NCBI GenBank assembly: GCA_900239685.1
Contig: OENT01000130.1
Coordinates: 1 to 64,000 of the forward strand
Length of the DNA stretch: 64,000 nt
From: Rotaria macrura
Taxonomy: Eukaryota > Rotifera > Eurotatoria > Philodinida > Philodinidae
Direction: 5' to 3'
The first letter of the stretch is position 1. The number at the start of each line of letters is the position of its first letter. The notes below the pieces were generated by a model. The model saw only the letters and a list, made by a program, of their open reading frames with translations, had not been told where the DNA came from and did no database searches. Both the position numbers and the translations under genes were made by a program. Shown piece by piece: positions 33,472-46,650 of the stretch.

Positions 33472-35927
33472 TTTTGGTAATGATTGAATCAGTTAAATTA
33501 TATTTTAAAAATATACATCTGATTGAATTATCAGTTTTGGTGTAACGTAGCTTCATGATAATACTACTAATTATTAAAAGGCATTTTTTACAGCAATCGA
33601 ATAATACTGAATGTGTTATAGGACGATTTCATTGATTTTCACGATAGGAAGATTTTGAAAGAAAGATGTAGTTTGATTGCAAATGAACTGCTCAATAGAA
33701 AATTTTCTTCACTAAGGGACGTTTCTGCATTGAATAGCATGTGTCAAACAGGTATAAGTAGAAAAATTATACTGTCTGTACATTATCCAATAATCATATG
33801 AAATTCATATTAAGAAAATAAGTTCTCATATTCTGACTTATTTATGATAGAACAACGTTTTAATCGATCAACTGCGTTTATGAATCAACGAAGATCTTTT
33901 CAACTTATGATGTAGTTTTATTATTCATGACTAAGTTAGATTTGAAGGAAATAAGTTATTTATTTGGAAAGATTTTCCTGTGTAGCATTTAGAAGGACAT
34001 GTATAGTTTCTGGTTGTTTTTTTCGTTGCTCAATTATTCACTGAAAGAAAGTCAATTGAAAAAAAATATTAATGATACTGAAAAAAGCTATGACAAAAAT
34101 GCATTTGAGAGAATCATTTAGTTTTACCAGATGATGGATGTGTGAGTGAGAATCCGTCCGTCGTTTCTGTTTTTCAAAACACATGAAATAACTTATATCA
34201 TTTAGGATTCTTTGTTTCTCTTCTGATTCATCAATGTTTACGTGATCGACAATACTCATGCATCATAACAGGATTTCAAATTGATCTGCTTGTGCCACAC
34301 TATTATTAAAAGTAAATATTTGTAAATTTGTTTTTCTCTGAAAGAAAAATACTTCTATTTATGAACAAGTTAAAGTACCATTTTACTAGTGCTATGCTCG
34401 ACAGGAATAACAGTGATACAATTTATACTGACTCTTACAATCCACTAATTGATTAAATATGGTTACAGGTGGTAAAGGAACAAGCTGTGTTTTCTTTACA
34501 TAATTAGACTGAACTCTCTAAATACACATAGTATTTGCTCATAATATTAAAGTACTTTGACGATATTATATAATATTTCTGTAACAATCACGATATATAT
34601 TTCACAGCAATTCGATGTTGAGACACAAAAAATTTTGTCATCGATACTTAATCGATTAGTTTGTATTGGGTAACGATTGAGAACAAAATTTCAGTTACTT
34701 ACTACTGTAGTTGATCATTATTCGAGAGGTTAAGACAAAGTAAGAAATTAAATCTAGAATAGATTAAAAGCAAGAATAGATACTTTTCAATGTCAGATCT
34801 GATATTGAATTAGAACGTGTTGTGTGGAGCATTGATTTCCAGCTTTCTTAAACATGAGTCGTCTCCACAAAATTTTATCGTTCGAGGATTAGCTGAATGA
34901 AGAATACAGATTGATAACAATTGTATATCGTGTTTTCGCCATCGATCGTATTACTGTATGGACGAAAAGATTTTTTTTCAAAATACACGTAGCATTCATT
35001 CAGAAAATGCTTTTTTGTCCAATGAAACTATGCAGCTCTAAATTGTTTTGTTACCGATTCCACTCTGGAATTTGAAACTTTAGTAGATATTCTGTTTCAA
35101 TGGAAAAGATCTTGACTAGATCATAAAATATTATTTCGATGGATATTTATCTTTAATTCGTTTGGAATCGAAGCGGTAAAAAATATAGATCCAAATTACT
35201 ATAAGATTCGAATTCGAGAAAGTAATCGACTGAAAACTAATCCTAATAGCTTGGAACACACTTCCATATCATGTTTTGTACAATCTTTGTCTTCGAATTT
35301 TTTCCGGTGAATTATACGTAGTATAACTATCATACTAATTATTTGCGCAACATAACAATATTTATTGTGAGAATGTCAAAATATGTATCCAATCACCTGC
35401 AACACGAATTTTTCATAGAAGAAGAACTTGTTTTTTCTAGTTATCCCACTCATTAATCAAAAACAGACGTTTCTTAAATTCTTTTAGCGAAATAATTACG
35501 TCCGAAATTTATTATAAATGCAGCAGATTGATGTTAATAGATGCGAATGTTCTCTTGAACATCGTCGTATACATGATGAACTGATCTTCTTGACGCTCAT
35601 TCAAATTCCTTGCTTACATGTAGCGAATCAGAATCAATGATATAACTACGAGCATAAACAATATGTGGATATGGTACGAGATAGTTCTAAGTATCACGAT
35701 GTTCATGATCTTTCTCCTATAAAATTTGCTTAGTATTCGACTCCACGTGATGGGATGATAACACATGTGCATATAGATTTTATTCCCTACAGGAATCTTT
35801 ATACCTTAATGCTTGTTGCCAAATGGTCAAAAAAAAATTCAAATATTATTTTGCAAAAGTTATGCATAGATCAAATAAAACATTAGTTAATGATTATCCT
35901 ATCACTGCCATTAATTAATTCACAGCC
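33472..35927. other. Intergenic, nothing supported
   Basis: AT-rich. From about 35640 a few longer peptide-like stretches appear on the plus strand between stops, perhaps decayed coding sequence leading into the polymerase-like relic. Confidence 0.4.
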
Positions 35928-35929
35928 CG

Positions 35930-36063
35930 GATGAGTAGAACTTTTGATGACAGTGAAAAATATAATTTATACATATATGATACTAATTTTTATTGTCTGT
36001 ATGCAGTTGTGCCTATGGGGAAGGCAGAACTAGAGATTCATCTAGAGTATGTGAATTATAAGT
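35930..36063 (+). pseudogene. Possible relic of a B-family DNA polymerase (Polinton-like)
   Basis: A short frame ending at TAA (36061-36063) reads MSRTFDDSEKYNLYIYDTNF followed by YCLYAVVPMGKAE. This resembles the region of protein-primed B-family polymerases in which K-Y-x(n)-Y-x-D-x-N-x-L-Y precedes a proline-glycine turn, as in Polinton/Maverick elements. Only about 40 codons survive; no exonuclease or integrase remnant is recognisable nearby. The match is by eye and weak. Confidence 0.25.
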
Positions 36064-37275
36064 AATAAATCAAACTCAATTGTCGAATGTTGTGTAAGGT
36101 GCCTACTGAGACTCTGAATAAGCCACTAGCCAATGAAACGAAGAGATGATGGCTAGAAAGAAGAATGATCGAGCCATGGAGTTATTTCAGGGAGGATGCG
36201 ATTTTGAGTTTGTTTGAAATGTCAATGAAAATGTGCGACGCATACCTGTTCAAATATTGAATGTCCATATTTTTATCGTTCACAGTTACCTTCATAGTAC
36301 TTAGAACATATGACAAATAAAACTTAGTGTCGTCATCACCTTATTTTTAAAGTAAAAGTTAAAAGAAATTTTTATTTGTTTCTAATTCTCTGCTAGACAA
36401 AACGATGCTCTAACTTTCTGTGGTATTTAATTTTAACGAACGAACCCATGCCATAGCTGCTTAGAGTGAATTTTCAATCATCATGTGTGCCCATTCAAAC
36501 CAATAATCAAATATCTGCAAAGGGTAAAAAAAACTTCAGATCTTTCAATCTAATTATTTAGAGATAATACGCATTCTACTCAGACTTCTCGTACGGTTAT
36601 CTAGCAGTTTTTCTACTTTTTGTCTTTTTCATAAAACAGAGCATTTTTTAGATGGTTAGAAAATTGAATAGAGAACTTTCAGAAATCATGTATGTAATAA
36701 AAACTTATAACTTATGATTCGATGTGTCTTCATCCTATCTCTTCGGACATAAGGTGATGACCACACTATTTTTTATTTTTGGTATACTCTAAGTAAATGA
36801 CTAATATGTCGCAAGACGTTATCTTTCAGATTTTCTTGTTTTTCAATAATTGAAAATTCAAATATTCAATGAGAAACTATTAGGACAAGTTTCAAAGATT
36901 GAGAATTCGATCGGTCGAAAAATGAGAACAACATGCTAAATCTGTCATACGACTCGGTAGAAGTTCCTTTCAAAATAAGAGAAATCGAGCCAGTAATCAT
37001 TCTTTATATAATTTGTATACCAACGATTGCAAATAGCAGTAAGAACAATGCTCGAATCCAATATCATTTTCTTGGTCTTCAGAATTCTGCTACAAACACT
37101 AGATAAGTGATCAAATTTCTGAAAACTACAATCATAAGTAATGTGCCTAGAAAAACTAATATATTTTTGAAATATTGATAGAAAACAAACACTGCCGAAC
37201 TTAAATAACTACGACACGATTTGAATCGATATCTAGTTTGACTATGTGAAATCTTGTTTATAATAATAATAATTA
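36064..37275. other. Intergenic, nothing supported
   Basis: No credible exon. A hydrophobic minus-strand frame at 37079-37288 lies just beyond the F-box pseudogene stop and has no recognisable family. Confidence 0.4.
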
Positions 37276-39009
37276 TTAACGAATCCATAAACGAATATTT
37301 TTCGACTGCGAACAGGAGTCTCTAGTAATTGTACATGTCGATGGCAAATATACTTTTAACCAATCGATTAGCTCATCTTTGTCTGATGTCATCTGTTCAT
37401 TCCATAAGTCATCACGGCATCGAACATTCATTGAACGTAAATTCTTCATTGTATAAACGAGATCAAATATACATGCTCGATTTTCTACACGAATAATAAG
37501 CGTTTCACATTGAATTCGTAGTGATGAATGACTCAATATCCGACAACCTTGCTTATCATACCAATCACCCAATGGCCGAAGATCTAATTTCCGGATTGAG
37601 TTACTCGCGTATTTAAATGAGTTGATTTGTGAAAGAGCCGTTGAAGAATTCAACAAACTCTGTTCATTCAAATTTGAAGCTCTATCGAGAATTTTCTGTA
37701 ATTGACAGTAACAAGATTTTCGATATTCGTATGAAAAGATACGTAATGAACATAAACTCTTTAGACTCGAAATGTACGACCAAATCAATTGATCGATAGG
37801 GCATCTAATCGAGAGCTGTTGAAGATGATGAAAATGAAAACGAATTGGGATGGTGCACAAAGGAATCGTCAATGGGTTTGAAAACTTACGCACACAATCA
37901 TATGCATGCATGTGATTATAATTATCAGAACACGTCGATTTTGAAGAAATTGGTAAGCGCGAAAAATTTTCGAAAGCATACGGTAATGTTTATAGAGAAT
38001 ATGTATTCGTTTCGAACAAATCACATTGCACAAACCATCGATGAACGTTAATCTAGAATTGAGTACGAAAAGTTTGAACAAGACGATCGATTTGTTTCTC
38101 AACGCTATAATCATACGAAAAGTCATCATCTACTTTGAATTCGAATTGCTTAAGCTTGAATAGATGACTACTAATGATTCGTTCCCAGTCATGACCAGTT
38201 AAACAATTATTGAACATTTCGATTTTTAACGTATTTAAATTAGGTAGATTTTTAAACATATTTTCGATTGTTGTTTTCTGAGCTGAATAAATAATTAAAT
38301 CTAATCGATTCAATGATGGAAGTCTGAACGAAAGACATTTATTCAATGGCACACATGCCACTTCGATCTGTAACGATCGAAGTTTAGCTGTTGCTTGAAA
38401 AAGATAATCGATTTGGCTACCACCATAATAAACACCTGTAACAGAAAAACGTTTGATGTTCGATGAGATGACAGTTGATACTGGAAGACAACATTAGTAT
38501 TCTGGTTCAAGATTTAGTTACAATCGAGCGAGTTTAGGTAAACTCCAAATATTGTTGATAAAATTCAGTTGATATGTAGGATGATTACGAAGATAACATT
38601 GATATAAATTTAGTTCTGAAAGTTGAGGTAGATAATGCCATTCTAACATCATTCAATTCATTGTATTTTCATTGCCACTATGATTTATTGTAATAGATCG
38701 AAGTTGCATAAAGTCTTGAAAATGATAGCCATTCTTTAAGAAAGATTCGGCTTGTTGTGGTGAATCATCGGTGTCGGATAGATGAAGTGAAACAATGCGA
38801 TGCTTATTAAATGGAAGGTATTCGACGCATATTCTGTCGAACAATGATTTAGATACAGATTGAAAAAGAACATTACGATCTTGCAGATTATCATAAATGA
38901 GCTTATTAAAACGAACGTTGAGATCATAAAATACATGAAGAAGATCATACGTACTGAGATTTTCGAATATCTCATGTATCAACTCCTGTGCTAGTGACTC
39001 TAGAATCAT
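37276..39009 (-). pseudogene. F-box/LRR-like protein pseudogene with five in-frame stops
   Basis: From the ATG at 39009 the frame starts MILESLAQELIHEIFENLST followed by YDLLHVFYDLN, a clear F-box (L-P/A-x-E-L-x-x-x-I-F-x-x-L). It continues through leucine-rich, repeat-like segments (PQLSELNLYQC, PNLNTLKIEMFNN, FHHLQQLSIRC, RKLDLRPLGDWYDK) to a final stop at 37276. About 577 codons remain in one frame, interrupted by TGA at 38653-38655, TAA at 38518-38520, TAA at 38494-38496, TAG at 38053-38055 and TAA at 37990-37992. No frameshift is needed anywhere. An intact copy would be a substrate-recognition subunit of an SCF ubiquitin ligase. None of the stops falls in an obvious GT-AG intron. Confidence 0.75.
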
Positions 39010-42000
39010 TTTCAACCAATCGATTAACAGCAATATCAAATTAAACAAACGATATTTCTCTTGATAATGCTGATGAGGCATAATGGCCCGACTGATTTTA
39101 TATTATGCAGTTATTTCCGGTGACATCATAATGACTGCATGTAATTAGATAATGGGAAAAAACCATCAAATCTTCAACGGACAGCCATGTTTTTATTTAT
39201 GTAGCATGTGCTAACTTTCTATTTGATGTGCACTAACAACCGTAACTAGCTGTTGTAAATTTGAGTTAGTACCTCATTAATCAAGGGCATACAAAAACTA
39301 TACTTTTCAATGAGATTATATAAACGTGGCTTGTAAAATGAGTTGAAACTTGATTTTGAAATTCGGCATGACAAAGAGAATGGGTGTCTCGAATGATTGT
39401 TTCGAATATTCGTTCGTAAAGGAAATAAATAACCAAAATGATGGATTCAGCAATGTAAAGATACTGAGTACGGAAGTACGAAAATGGCATTCAAAGAACA
39501 ATGTCAACATTTTCTGGTAAGATATCAATATAGAACGAGTGAAAGGATGAACCGTACTCAAGAATCTCTGAAACTATCCCACAGGGACTCATGACAGGGA
39601 GTCTCTGAGCATTTATAAAGAAATGGTTGTTAAAGGAACTTGCAAGCATCTCACATATGGCTGTGCCCTATGATCTGTGTCAACTTCATTCTTTTACTAG
39701 TCGACGTTCTCAGAATAAGCCCTAAATCCTGAGAAAATTTGCCGGGTATATCATGTTGAGTTTTGAGTTTTTCGAAGAAATTCCTTAAAATCTGCCCTAA
39801 AACCACTCGTTCACTTTTCAGAATAACGTTTTGAGCATTTATTATGAGTCGGAATTCATTTTTTCGAAAAAATCGATCATTTTTTTAAAAAGGACCTTCG
39901 ATCGAAACTTTTCAGCGGACCTCGTCTCATTTTATGAGTTCCATCGATTGAATGTTCACTTACGTCCAAAAGATGAGTTATCAACGAAATGACTTTGGTA
40001 GAAGTCCAAATGATATTTATCACTAAAGAATATATAATTTTAAAAATAAAATACTAAGTTATTTCTTTCGAAACATGATTTGGTATACTTTCATAGGCGT
40101 GAAAGAACAGGGTGAATGAATACCTGCGCTTCCTTATAAATCCCCCGGGGACTTTTTTCTTTTTTTTAAGTACTCTCTAAAATGCAGGTATACCTTAAGG
40201 ATCTTTCAGGGAGTCCTCAGGGGCTCCGTGCGAATTTCTTAGAAGATTGTTGATTAGGGAATGAATAGTTGATAATTGGCGAGAGAATTATTAATTCAGA
40301 AGCTAAATCCTTCAGAAAGCTCAGAGAAATTAGATGTCGCACATGATTTTTGACAATGATTCGATTGACATAGGATGCTTTTTCTAGTAGAAACTACTCA
40401 TCGGAAATGTTAGGTGAGATTTGAATCTTACTCTCTGTGTTCGAAATTTTTTCCAACTAGTGCTACACCATCTACCGAGAATGTGTGATTGGTGTAGAAT
40501 GTGGACGAATTGAAAACTTGAGTACTCTCACAGGCAAAATCAAATCTTATTTGTAAGATGTGACATGCTTTTATTCAGATTCGATTTCGCCGATGAATTC
40601 TTGCAACTTTGTCGGGATCGGCAGTTAAAATTCGGCTACCATAGAAAATTGCAGTCACCTTCACATTCGAATCGGACGGCATGCACACTTTTTTACACAT
40701 AAAGCAAATTTTATTCACATTTTATCTTTACTAGTATTCTACGAAGCTCTACTCTGTAAGAAAAATAATTTTGCTTCCTCACACTCGAACTCTTTTTTTT
40801 GTCTTTCTGCTATCCAAGCAGTGAAGAAATGAGCAAATAAAAATGTTGATGAATGCATTCAAAACAATTATTTATTGGCCACCTAGACTGTAAAACGACA
40901 TAAGCAAAGGTAGAGTGCATTACTTCGCTTTTGAGTCAGCGTTAAAACAGAATTATATCTCCAAGCAAAATAAGTTAATTTGACTTCCTTGCGAAATACA
41001 AAAGGATACTGAAGTACCATTTCAAAATACGAACAGATTTGATAACTGATCGTAGGTGTAAATTCAAAATAATAAATAAGACATATGGTTTAGGATCATT
41101 AGAGATTTTTCATAAAAAACTGCATTCATTACTTTTGTGTGTATAGTAAATAATATCAAATAAGTGGAACCTTTTGAATATGCGTTTTGTCTTAGTTCTT
41201 TTACTAATTGAAAGTAAGATTTTCAATATAAAAAAGAGGTATTTATTGAAGCTTCGAGTGTCTTACACGTTTTTTTCTTAAGTATACGTCATTGATCATG
41301 CAATTAAGCAAGTGAGTTCAAATTTTGCTTACAATTAGTTGATGCCCAATGAGAAATTTTGAATAATTTTTATGTTCATTCTAAACTTTTTGAAGCATTG
41401 ATTTACGAATAAAGAATGTTTGTATAGAATGATTTTGATTGTAAATATAAAATAAAGCATGAGAACATTCCTGACTGAACTATAAAAAGTATAGGCCTTA
41501 TCACTGTGAGTCTGCAGTTATCAGTGAAACTGGTGAATATTTTCTTCAGATATATTATCTCTCACATTTCATTAAAGGTGATCACCAACTATGTTGGGAG
41601 TTTTTCACACGATTTCGAATGTAAATGTTGAAATCGCCTTCGAATAGCAATCTTCTGTAGAGAAAAATACCCAAACATATTTTAGTTTGATTGTAATTAT
41701 GTATGAGACTTATTTTTGTTTTTTTCTTCTTTGTTGATTGATATTCAATCAGTGAGAGATTGCGACGCTCTCAACTCGAGTTCCCTGTATTGACTGTACT
41801 TTCCCCGATATTTCGAAAAACAAAAATATTTTTACAGTCAGACAACTAAAAGCTTGTTCTGTTGATTCGAAAAAATAGTTCGTTACACGAATTTAAAATT
41901 TTTTTAAAACAACTATCTGAAAACTATGGCATTGAAATTTGAAGACTTTGATTATGCGAACTGATACTTTTTTTGAAAGTGAAGTATCCAAAAGTATTTA

Positions 42001-43588
42001 AATTCGTCGACTTTAAAAACAATTTTGTGCAGAGTATAAAATCAGCCACTCGATAGATCTTAGTAGAAGCTTTATTCGTTAGTTTAGAAAACAAATATGA
42101 ATAAAATCATTTAAGTAATCATCAGATAGATTTTATCCAGTTTTCGTGATTTTAAAAACAGACACTGCCAGAATTTAAGAAAACATTGAACGAAAAAACT
42201 TAAATCCTAGAAGTCTCAAATCATGACAGATAGTCGCCGAGTTACTTCTTACAATACGTATATTTCATAAGTTCTTGCGCTCTATTGAAATTCACAGTGT
42301 CGAGATGCGTAATTAACTATGCAGAAAATATGTGCAGCAACTGATGGAAGTAGCTGTTAAGCGACGTATAAATGTATGTTGAAATGTTTTTTATTAGTTA
42401 TTTATCGCTTCTGGCATTGTAACTTTGCTTTATTATTGACTGGTTTTCAAAGGCCCCAAGTAATTCCTGGTACATTTAGTTACAAATCCTGCTATTAAGG
42501 CTTATAGTTATATGAGTTGGCTTACGCTTATGTACGTGTAGAAGTTTTGTAAAAACATCTCTCATGAGTCATGACACATGTCGACTTGACATACGAAGTC
42601 TGTTTTGAAGGAATGCCTGTATCGAAATCGAAATCTGCACTTGTTTTTTATCTGAAATTCTAAAAACGACTATAGAGCTTTTGATTGTTTCAATAATTGG
42701 GTTCAAGCTTTTCACAGAAGGTAAGCACACAGTATGTAAAATGAATGAGTCCATCGCTGCTAGAAATGAGGCTTTACAACAGACTAGACTGACGATTCTG
42801 ACTGTTCGCCGATTTCAAGCCACTTAACATAAAAATTTCTCAATGGAATATTTTATACAAGCCAAAGCCTATACGTTTACATTGACTAAAGTTTCCACGT
42901 TTTTTTTCATTAATGTTAACAACTAATAGTAATCAACGAGACAATATATTTCACTAGTCAGTATTTTCTCGGAGAAATATGACATATAGTGATAGAGTTG
43001 TAGAGAATACTGCCAATATTCTTCATAGGAAAACCGATCGGTATGTATTGGCCAAACACATACATATATTCTTCTGAGCCTTGTTTTATCGCTCACTTTA
43101 CAGATTTAAACAAAACAGATTTAGTTGCCAATCAGTTTTTGTAAATTTTAATAATGGATGAAAACTTAGGAATTTTTACTAGTCCAGTTCGATATGTAGA
43201 TGGGCGACTTCATATTTGGAGTTGTGGTGCAAATTTAAAATTGACCGCCTGAGTTGGAAAAAAGCTAAGCTACCTCTTGAACAGAGCTGAAAGGAATTCC
43301 AACTGAAGCTGTATGGAGTTGGAATGACACTTGATTGAGTTGGATTGTTGGAGTCGAAGTGGGATTTCAGAAGGTATGTGTGGAGTTGGAACGGAACATG
43401 GAGGAGTCACCCATCTAGAACCGATGGGGTCCAAGAATTTCTTGACCGGAACTGGATGGGCTTCACAGCCATCCCTAGTTTGGTCCCTACGGGACAATAA
43501 TAGTAAGCGAGTACTCAGGTAATCAATTTGGGCATCCACTTCTAACCCATTTCCGACACGATTCCAATGACTTTATGATGACTTCCTA
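39010..43588. other. Long intergenic stretch, possible old repeat debris
   Basis: No gene supported. Around 39560-39620 and 40130-40240, GC-richer phrases (CACAGGGACTC, CAGGGAGTC, CTCAGGGGCTCC) look like fragments of a dispersed repeat. GAGTTGGA words recur between 43250 and 43420. Confidence 0.4.
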
Positions 43589-43683
43589 CAGGAAACTGCC
43601 GTGAAAAACGAAAGGACTTGAAAGTATTATTACTGGCCTGAAATTCATGGTACCAGCCACATTGATAATACGGCAGTTTCCTG
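43589..43683. repeat. 14-bp perfect inverted repeat
   Basis: CAGGAAACTGCCGT at 43589-43602 and ACGGCAGTTTCCTG at 43670-43683 are exact complements 67 bp apart, in a moderately GC-rich island (about 43250-43800) that may be a decayed transposon. Confidence 0.5.
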
Positions 43684-45018
43684 GAACTGGGAAAAATCTG
43701 ATATTAGCTAGAATCCTGTCTGAAAACTTTTAGGGACTCGCAGGAAACACATGGATTCCGCGTAAAACCAATCGGAACAAGAATAGCTCCCTGCAGAATT
43801 ATTCCAGAAAGCAAAGAGATTCTCTTAAAACCATTCATTTTTAATCACCTTCATCACAGCTCAACATGAAGGATCCGATTACGGCAAAAAAACGTTGGAA
43901 ATTACTAAACAAAGAGACCCCTATTTTGACTAGATAACTTACAGTTGATACAGGTCGGCTTCTTGTTGTTCCATAGAATAACCAGCAGGAAGTCACTGAC
44001 TAATAAATAGAAAAGGTTCAGTCGTCATAGTGCTTCCATGTTTCGATGGATTTCCTGCGAGATCCTAGCCAGATTTCTCGATCTGGATAGCCCTTGCCCT
44101 TATTAATCAAATGGACACCGTTTGAATTGTAGGAGTACGCGATATTTTTCTAGAAATAGACATATCTAAAGTTTTGTCGATACTATAAAAGAAAATCGTG
44201 GAATTGATTCAAACTTCAGAATTGTGATCGTTTTCTTCTGGAGAGTATTGATAAAGGTATCTCACTTTTCTACATCATGATCGGAGTTTCTTAAAAGCTC
44301 GAATTATGGGAGAGCGATTTTAATCTGTGATAATGAAGATTTATCTCATAAAAATAGCATCGAATTCTCTTTATGCATGAGAATAATGATTTCAAAATTT
44401 TGCCCAGGAGTGTATGCTTCTGATCAGAACTGATTTGGTCAACAAAACTGGGTCAAGGACCCTCATTTTAGTCGATGCATTCTGAGCATGATACCAATCG
44501 ATCACAACGTCGACTCCTCTTCTTTGCTGACAAAAAAAAATAACACCAGTCTAAAAAGGAGAACTACTGTGAGTTGTGCACACGATGTCATGCGAGGACT
44601 CTGGAAATACTATGACCTCATTTTTCGATTTCGGAATTTAGTTTTCAATTTACATTTGCCTTAAGACATGAGTGTGCTTTTCAAGCCCTCGAAGAATTCG
44701 TAGTGGGAAATTTTTAGAGAGTTATGTTCACGAAGTTCTGACTAATAAACCTCATCATATTCGACATATAATCTTTTTGGCACTTTTCATATTTGAAAGT
44801 TTCGCATCCTTTCGAAAAGACATTTTAGATTTATACAACGGAAAAATAATTACGTTGTTCAGTATAAAATAATCCCATTAAGGTTTCAGTGTTTATATTT
44901 TGATGCCTAGTTTTTGATAACTTCGAAAAGCCTACTTCAGCTATCAAGACTCGGAAATGACTTGTGATAGATTGTTTGTGATTAAGAAAATTTATTTTCA
45001 GACTTAGACCGATTTATA
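43684..45018. other. Spacer upstream of the caspase-like pair
   Basis: No exon supported. It should contain the promoter of the first caspase-like gene; TTTTCAG at 44994-45001 may be a 5' UTR intron acceptor just before its ATG. Confidence 0.4.
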
Positions 45019-45990
45019 ATGGCAACTAGAGCAAGATCTGGGGTTTCAAGTAAGTTCGAACGGAAGTTAGCACTTGTAATCGGCATAGGTGCCTATCAAA
45101 ATATTCCGAAATTGGCCAGTTCCAAGAACGATGCAATGCAAATTTCATCCGTACTAGATTCTATTGATTTTTTTGTAACTAAATCAATCAACAAACCATA
45201 CGAAGAGATGGATGAGACTTGTAAGAAGTTTCTAAGTGAAGTAAAAAAGAACGATTTAGTTTTATTTTACTTCTCCGGTCATGGAATTCAATCGGGGGTA
45301 AGTAATAAAATCGTTTTCACAACAAACTATGCCTCGATTTTCCGACGAGTATTTCATGTGTCGCACTTTTAGGACCAAAATCTTTTGCTACCAACAGATT
45401 TTGTTGATACTGATGCAAATTCTTACAACAAAGTGTTAAACGCGCGATCCTTTCTTCAACAAATCTGTGACCTACAACCAATCGCAACAATATTCATTTT
45501 GGACTGTTATACAAATTATCGCTATAGAAAAGATTATACAGATAAAAGCACTTATGCTCCGATTGACTTACAGTCTGTACTGGTTGATCAATGTTCAATG
45601 AACGCTCATCCTGGATCAATAGTGGTACTTGCATCTGCTCCTGAAACTTCGCCTATTGAAGAAGAAAGGCAACAGAATAGTTTATTAACAAAACACCTTC
45701 TAAAACATTTTCGAAAACCCAATGAAGATATTCGCATGATACTAAGCGATGTTACAAGGGCAGTAATGAATGAGTCCCATTCAAAACAAATTCCATTTAT
45801 CAGTTGTGCACTACTACAAAAAGATGTATATTTGTCTAGCCAACAACCACAAGGTATGCAGTCTGATTCTCTTCTACTTTCAGGGTTAAGAAAACAACTA
45901 CGGCCGTTGCTTTTGCATACTGAGGATCGAGAACTTGGACTTTTTTTGTTGCTGGATGTTCAAATATTGAAAGTAGAACATCATTTTTAA
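45019..45990 (+). CDS. Caspase-like (metacaspase/C14 p20 domain) peptidase, two exons
   Basis: Exons 45019-45297 and 45373-45990 join in phase 0 across a 75-bp GTAAGT...TTTAG intron, giving 298 residues. The caspase-hemoglobinase fold is visible: KLALVIGIGAYQNIPKL at the start of the p20 domain with SSKNDAMQISSVLDSI after it, the catalytic histidine in LVLFYFSGHGIQSG (His88), and the catalytic cysteine in IATIFILDCYTNYR (Cys138). Both dyad residues are present, so it can be an active cysteine peptidase. The part after about residue 245 (SSQQPQGMQ to the C-terminus) is unlike the family and may be misread if a further intron exists. A CAAG|GTATGC donor lies there. Role inferred: regulated proteolysis or cell death. 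A close paralogue follows 0.7 kb downstream on the same strand. Confidence 0.8.
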
Positions 45991-46650
45991 CTAGAATAGC
46001 TAATCCATAATTGTTCTATGGGTTATTTAGAAAAATCGAAAAAAAGGAGTGAGAGGAGCAGCGCCTGTTTAATGATAGCAATACTGTCTATTTTTGATAA
46101 AACCTAAAATAAACCACTATAAACAACTATGATAAGATTACATTTTGATTTACAGAAAGCGATTCTCTGTCGTGAAGCAAAGAAAATTTATATGTAATAC
46201 AGATCACTGAGAAATGTTTCTTGCTGGTAAGATTTATTTCATGTTCATAAATGAGAAAACGCTCAATTAAGTCAGAGTATGAATGAGGCTAAGGAATTAT
46301 TTATTCGTTTTCCTCAAACCCAAACAGTCTTTTTATGACGATGAAGCTGTATTGAATTCGTCAACGTAAAACTGAGGTTTTTAAGTTTGAATCTTGGCAA
46401 GATATCTACCGAAGAGGCAGATTGTTTGCCTCTTCTCTGCAACAGTTAAACCCGGAATAAATACAGTGCTTCGTCAAATGTTTGAAGTGGAAAACAATAG
46501 GTACTTCAGTTAACGAGGCTGATGATGAGTCTACATTCAAAATTCGGTTAACAACTTAATAGCTAATTATTTACGACTGTGTACAATGTGTTAGCACATA
46601 AATGATTGGAATAGTTTACTGTATTCACTTTTCAAAATAGTTTTCATCAG
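45991..46650. other. Spacer between caspase-like paralogues
   Basis: No exon found. The missing first exon of the second paralogue should lie here, or at the acceptor-like TTTTCATCAG ending at 46650. Confidence 0.4.

Noticed and set aside
43400..43500. Possible tRNA-like folded segment in the GC-richer island
   Set aside because: No B-box GGTTCGAATCC-type sequence and no acceptor stem could be drawn.
45841..45960. Extra short intron (GTATGC...TTTCAG) near the end of the first caspase-like gene
   Set aside because: The implied intron would be only about 34 bp, shorter than any other here; kept as unspliced but uncertain.
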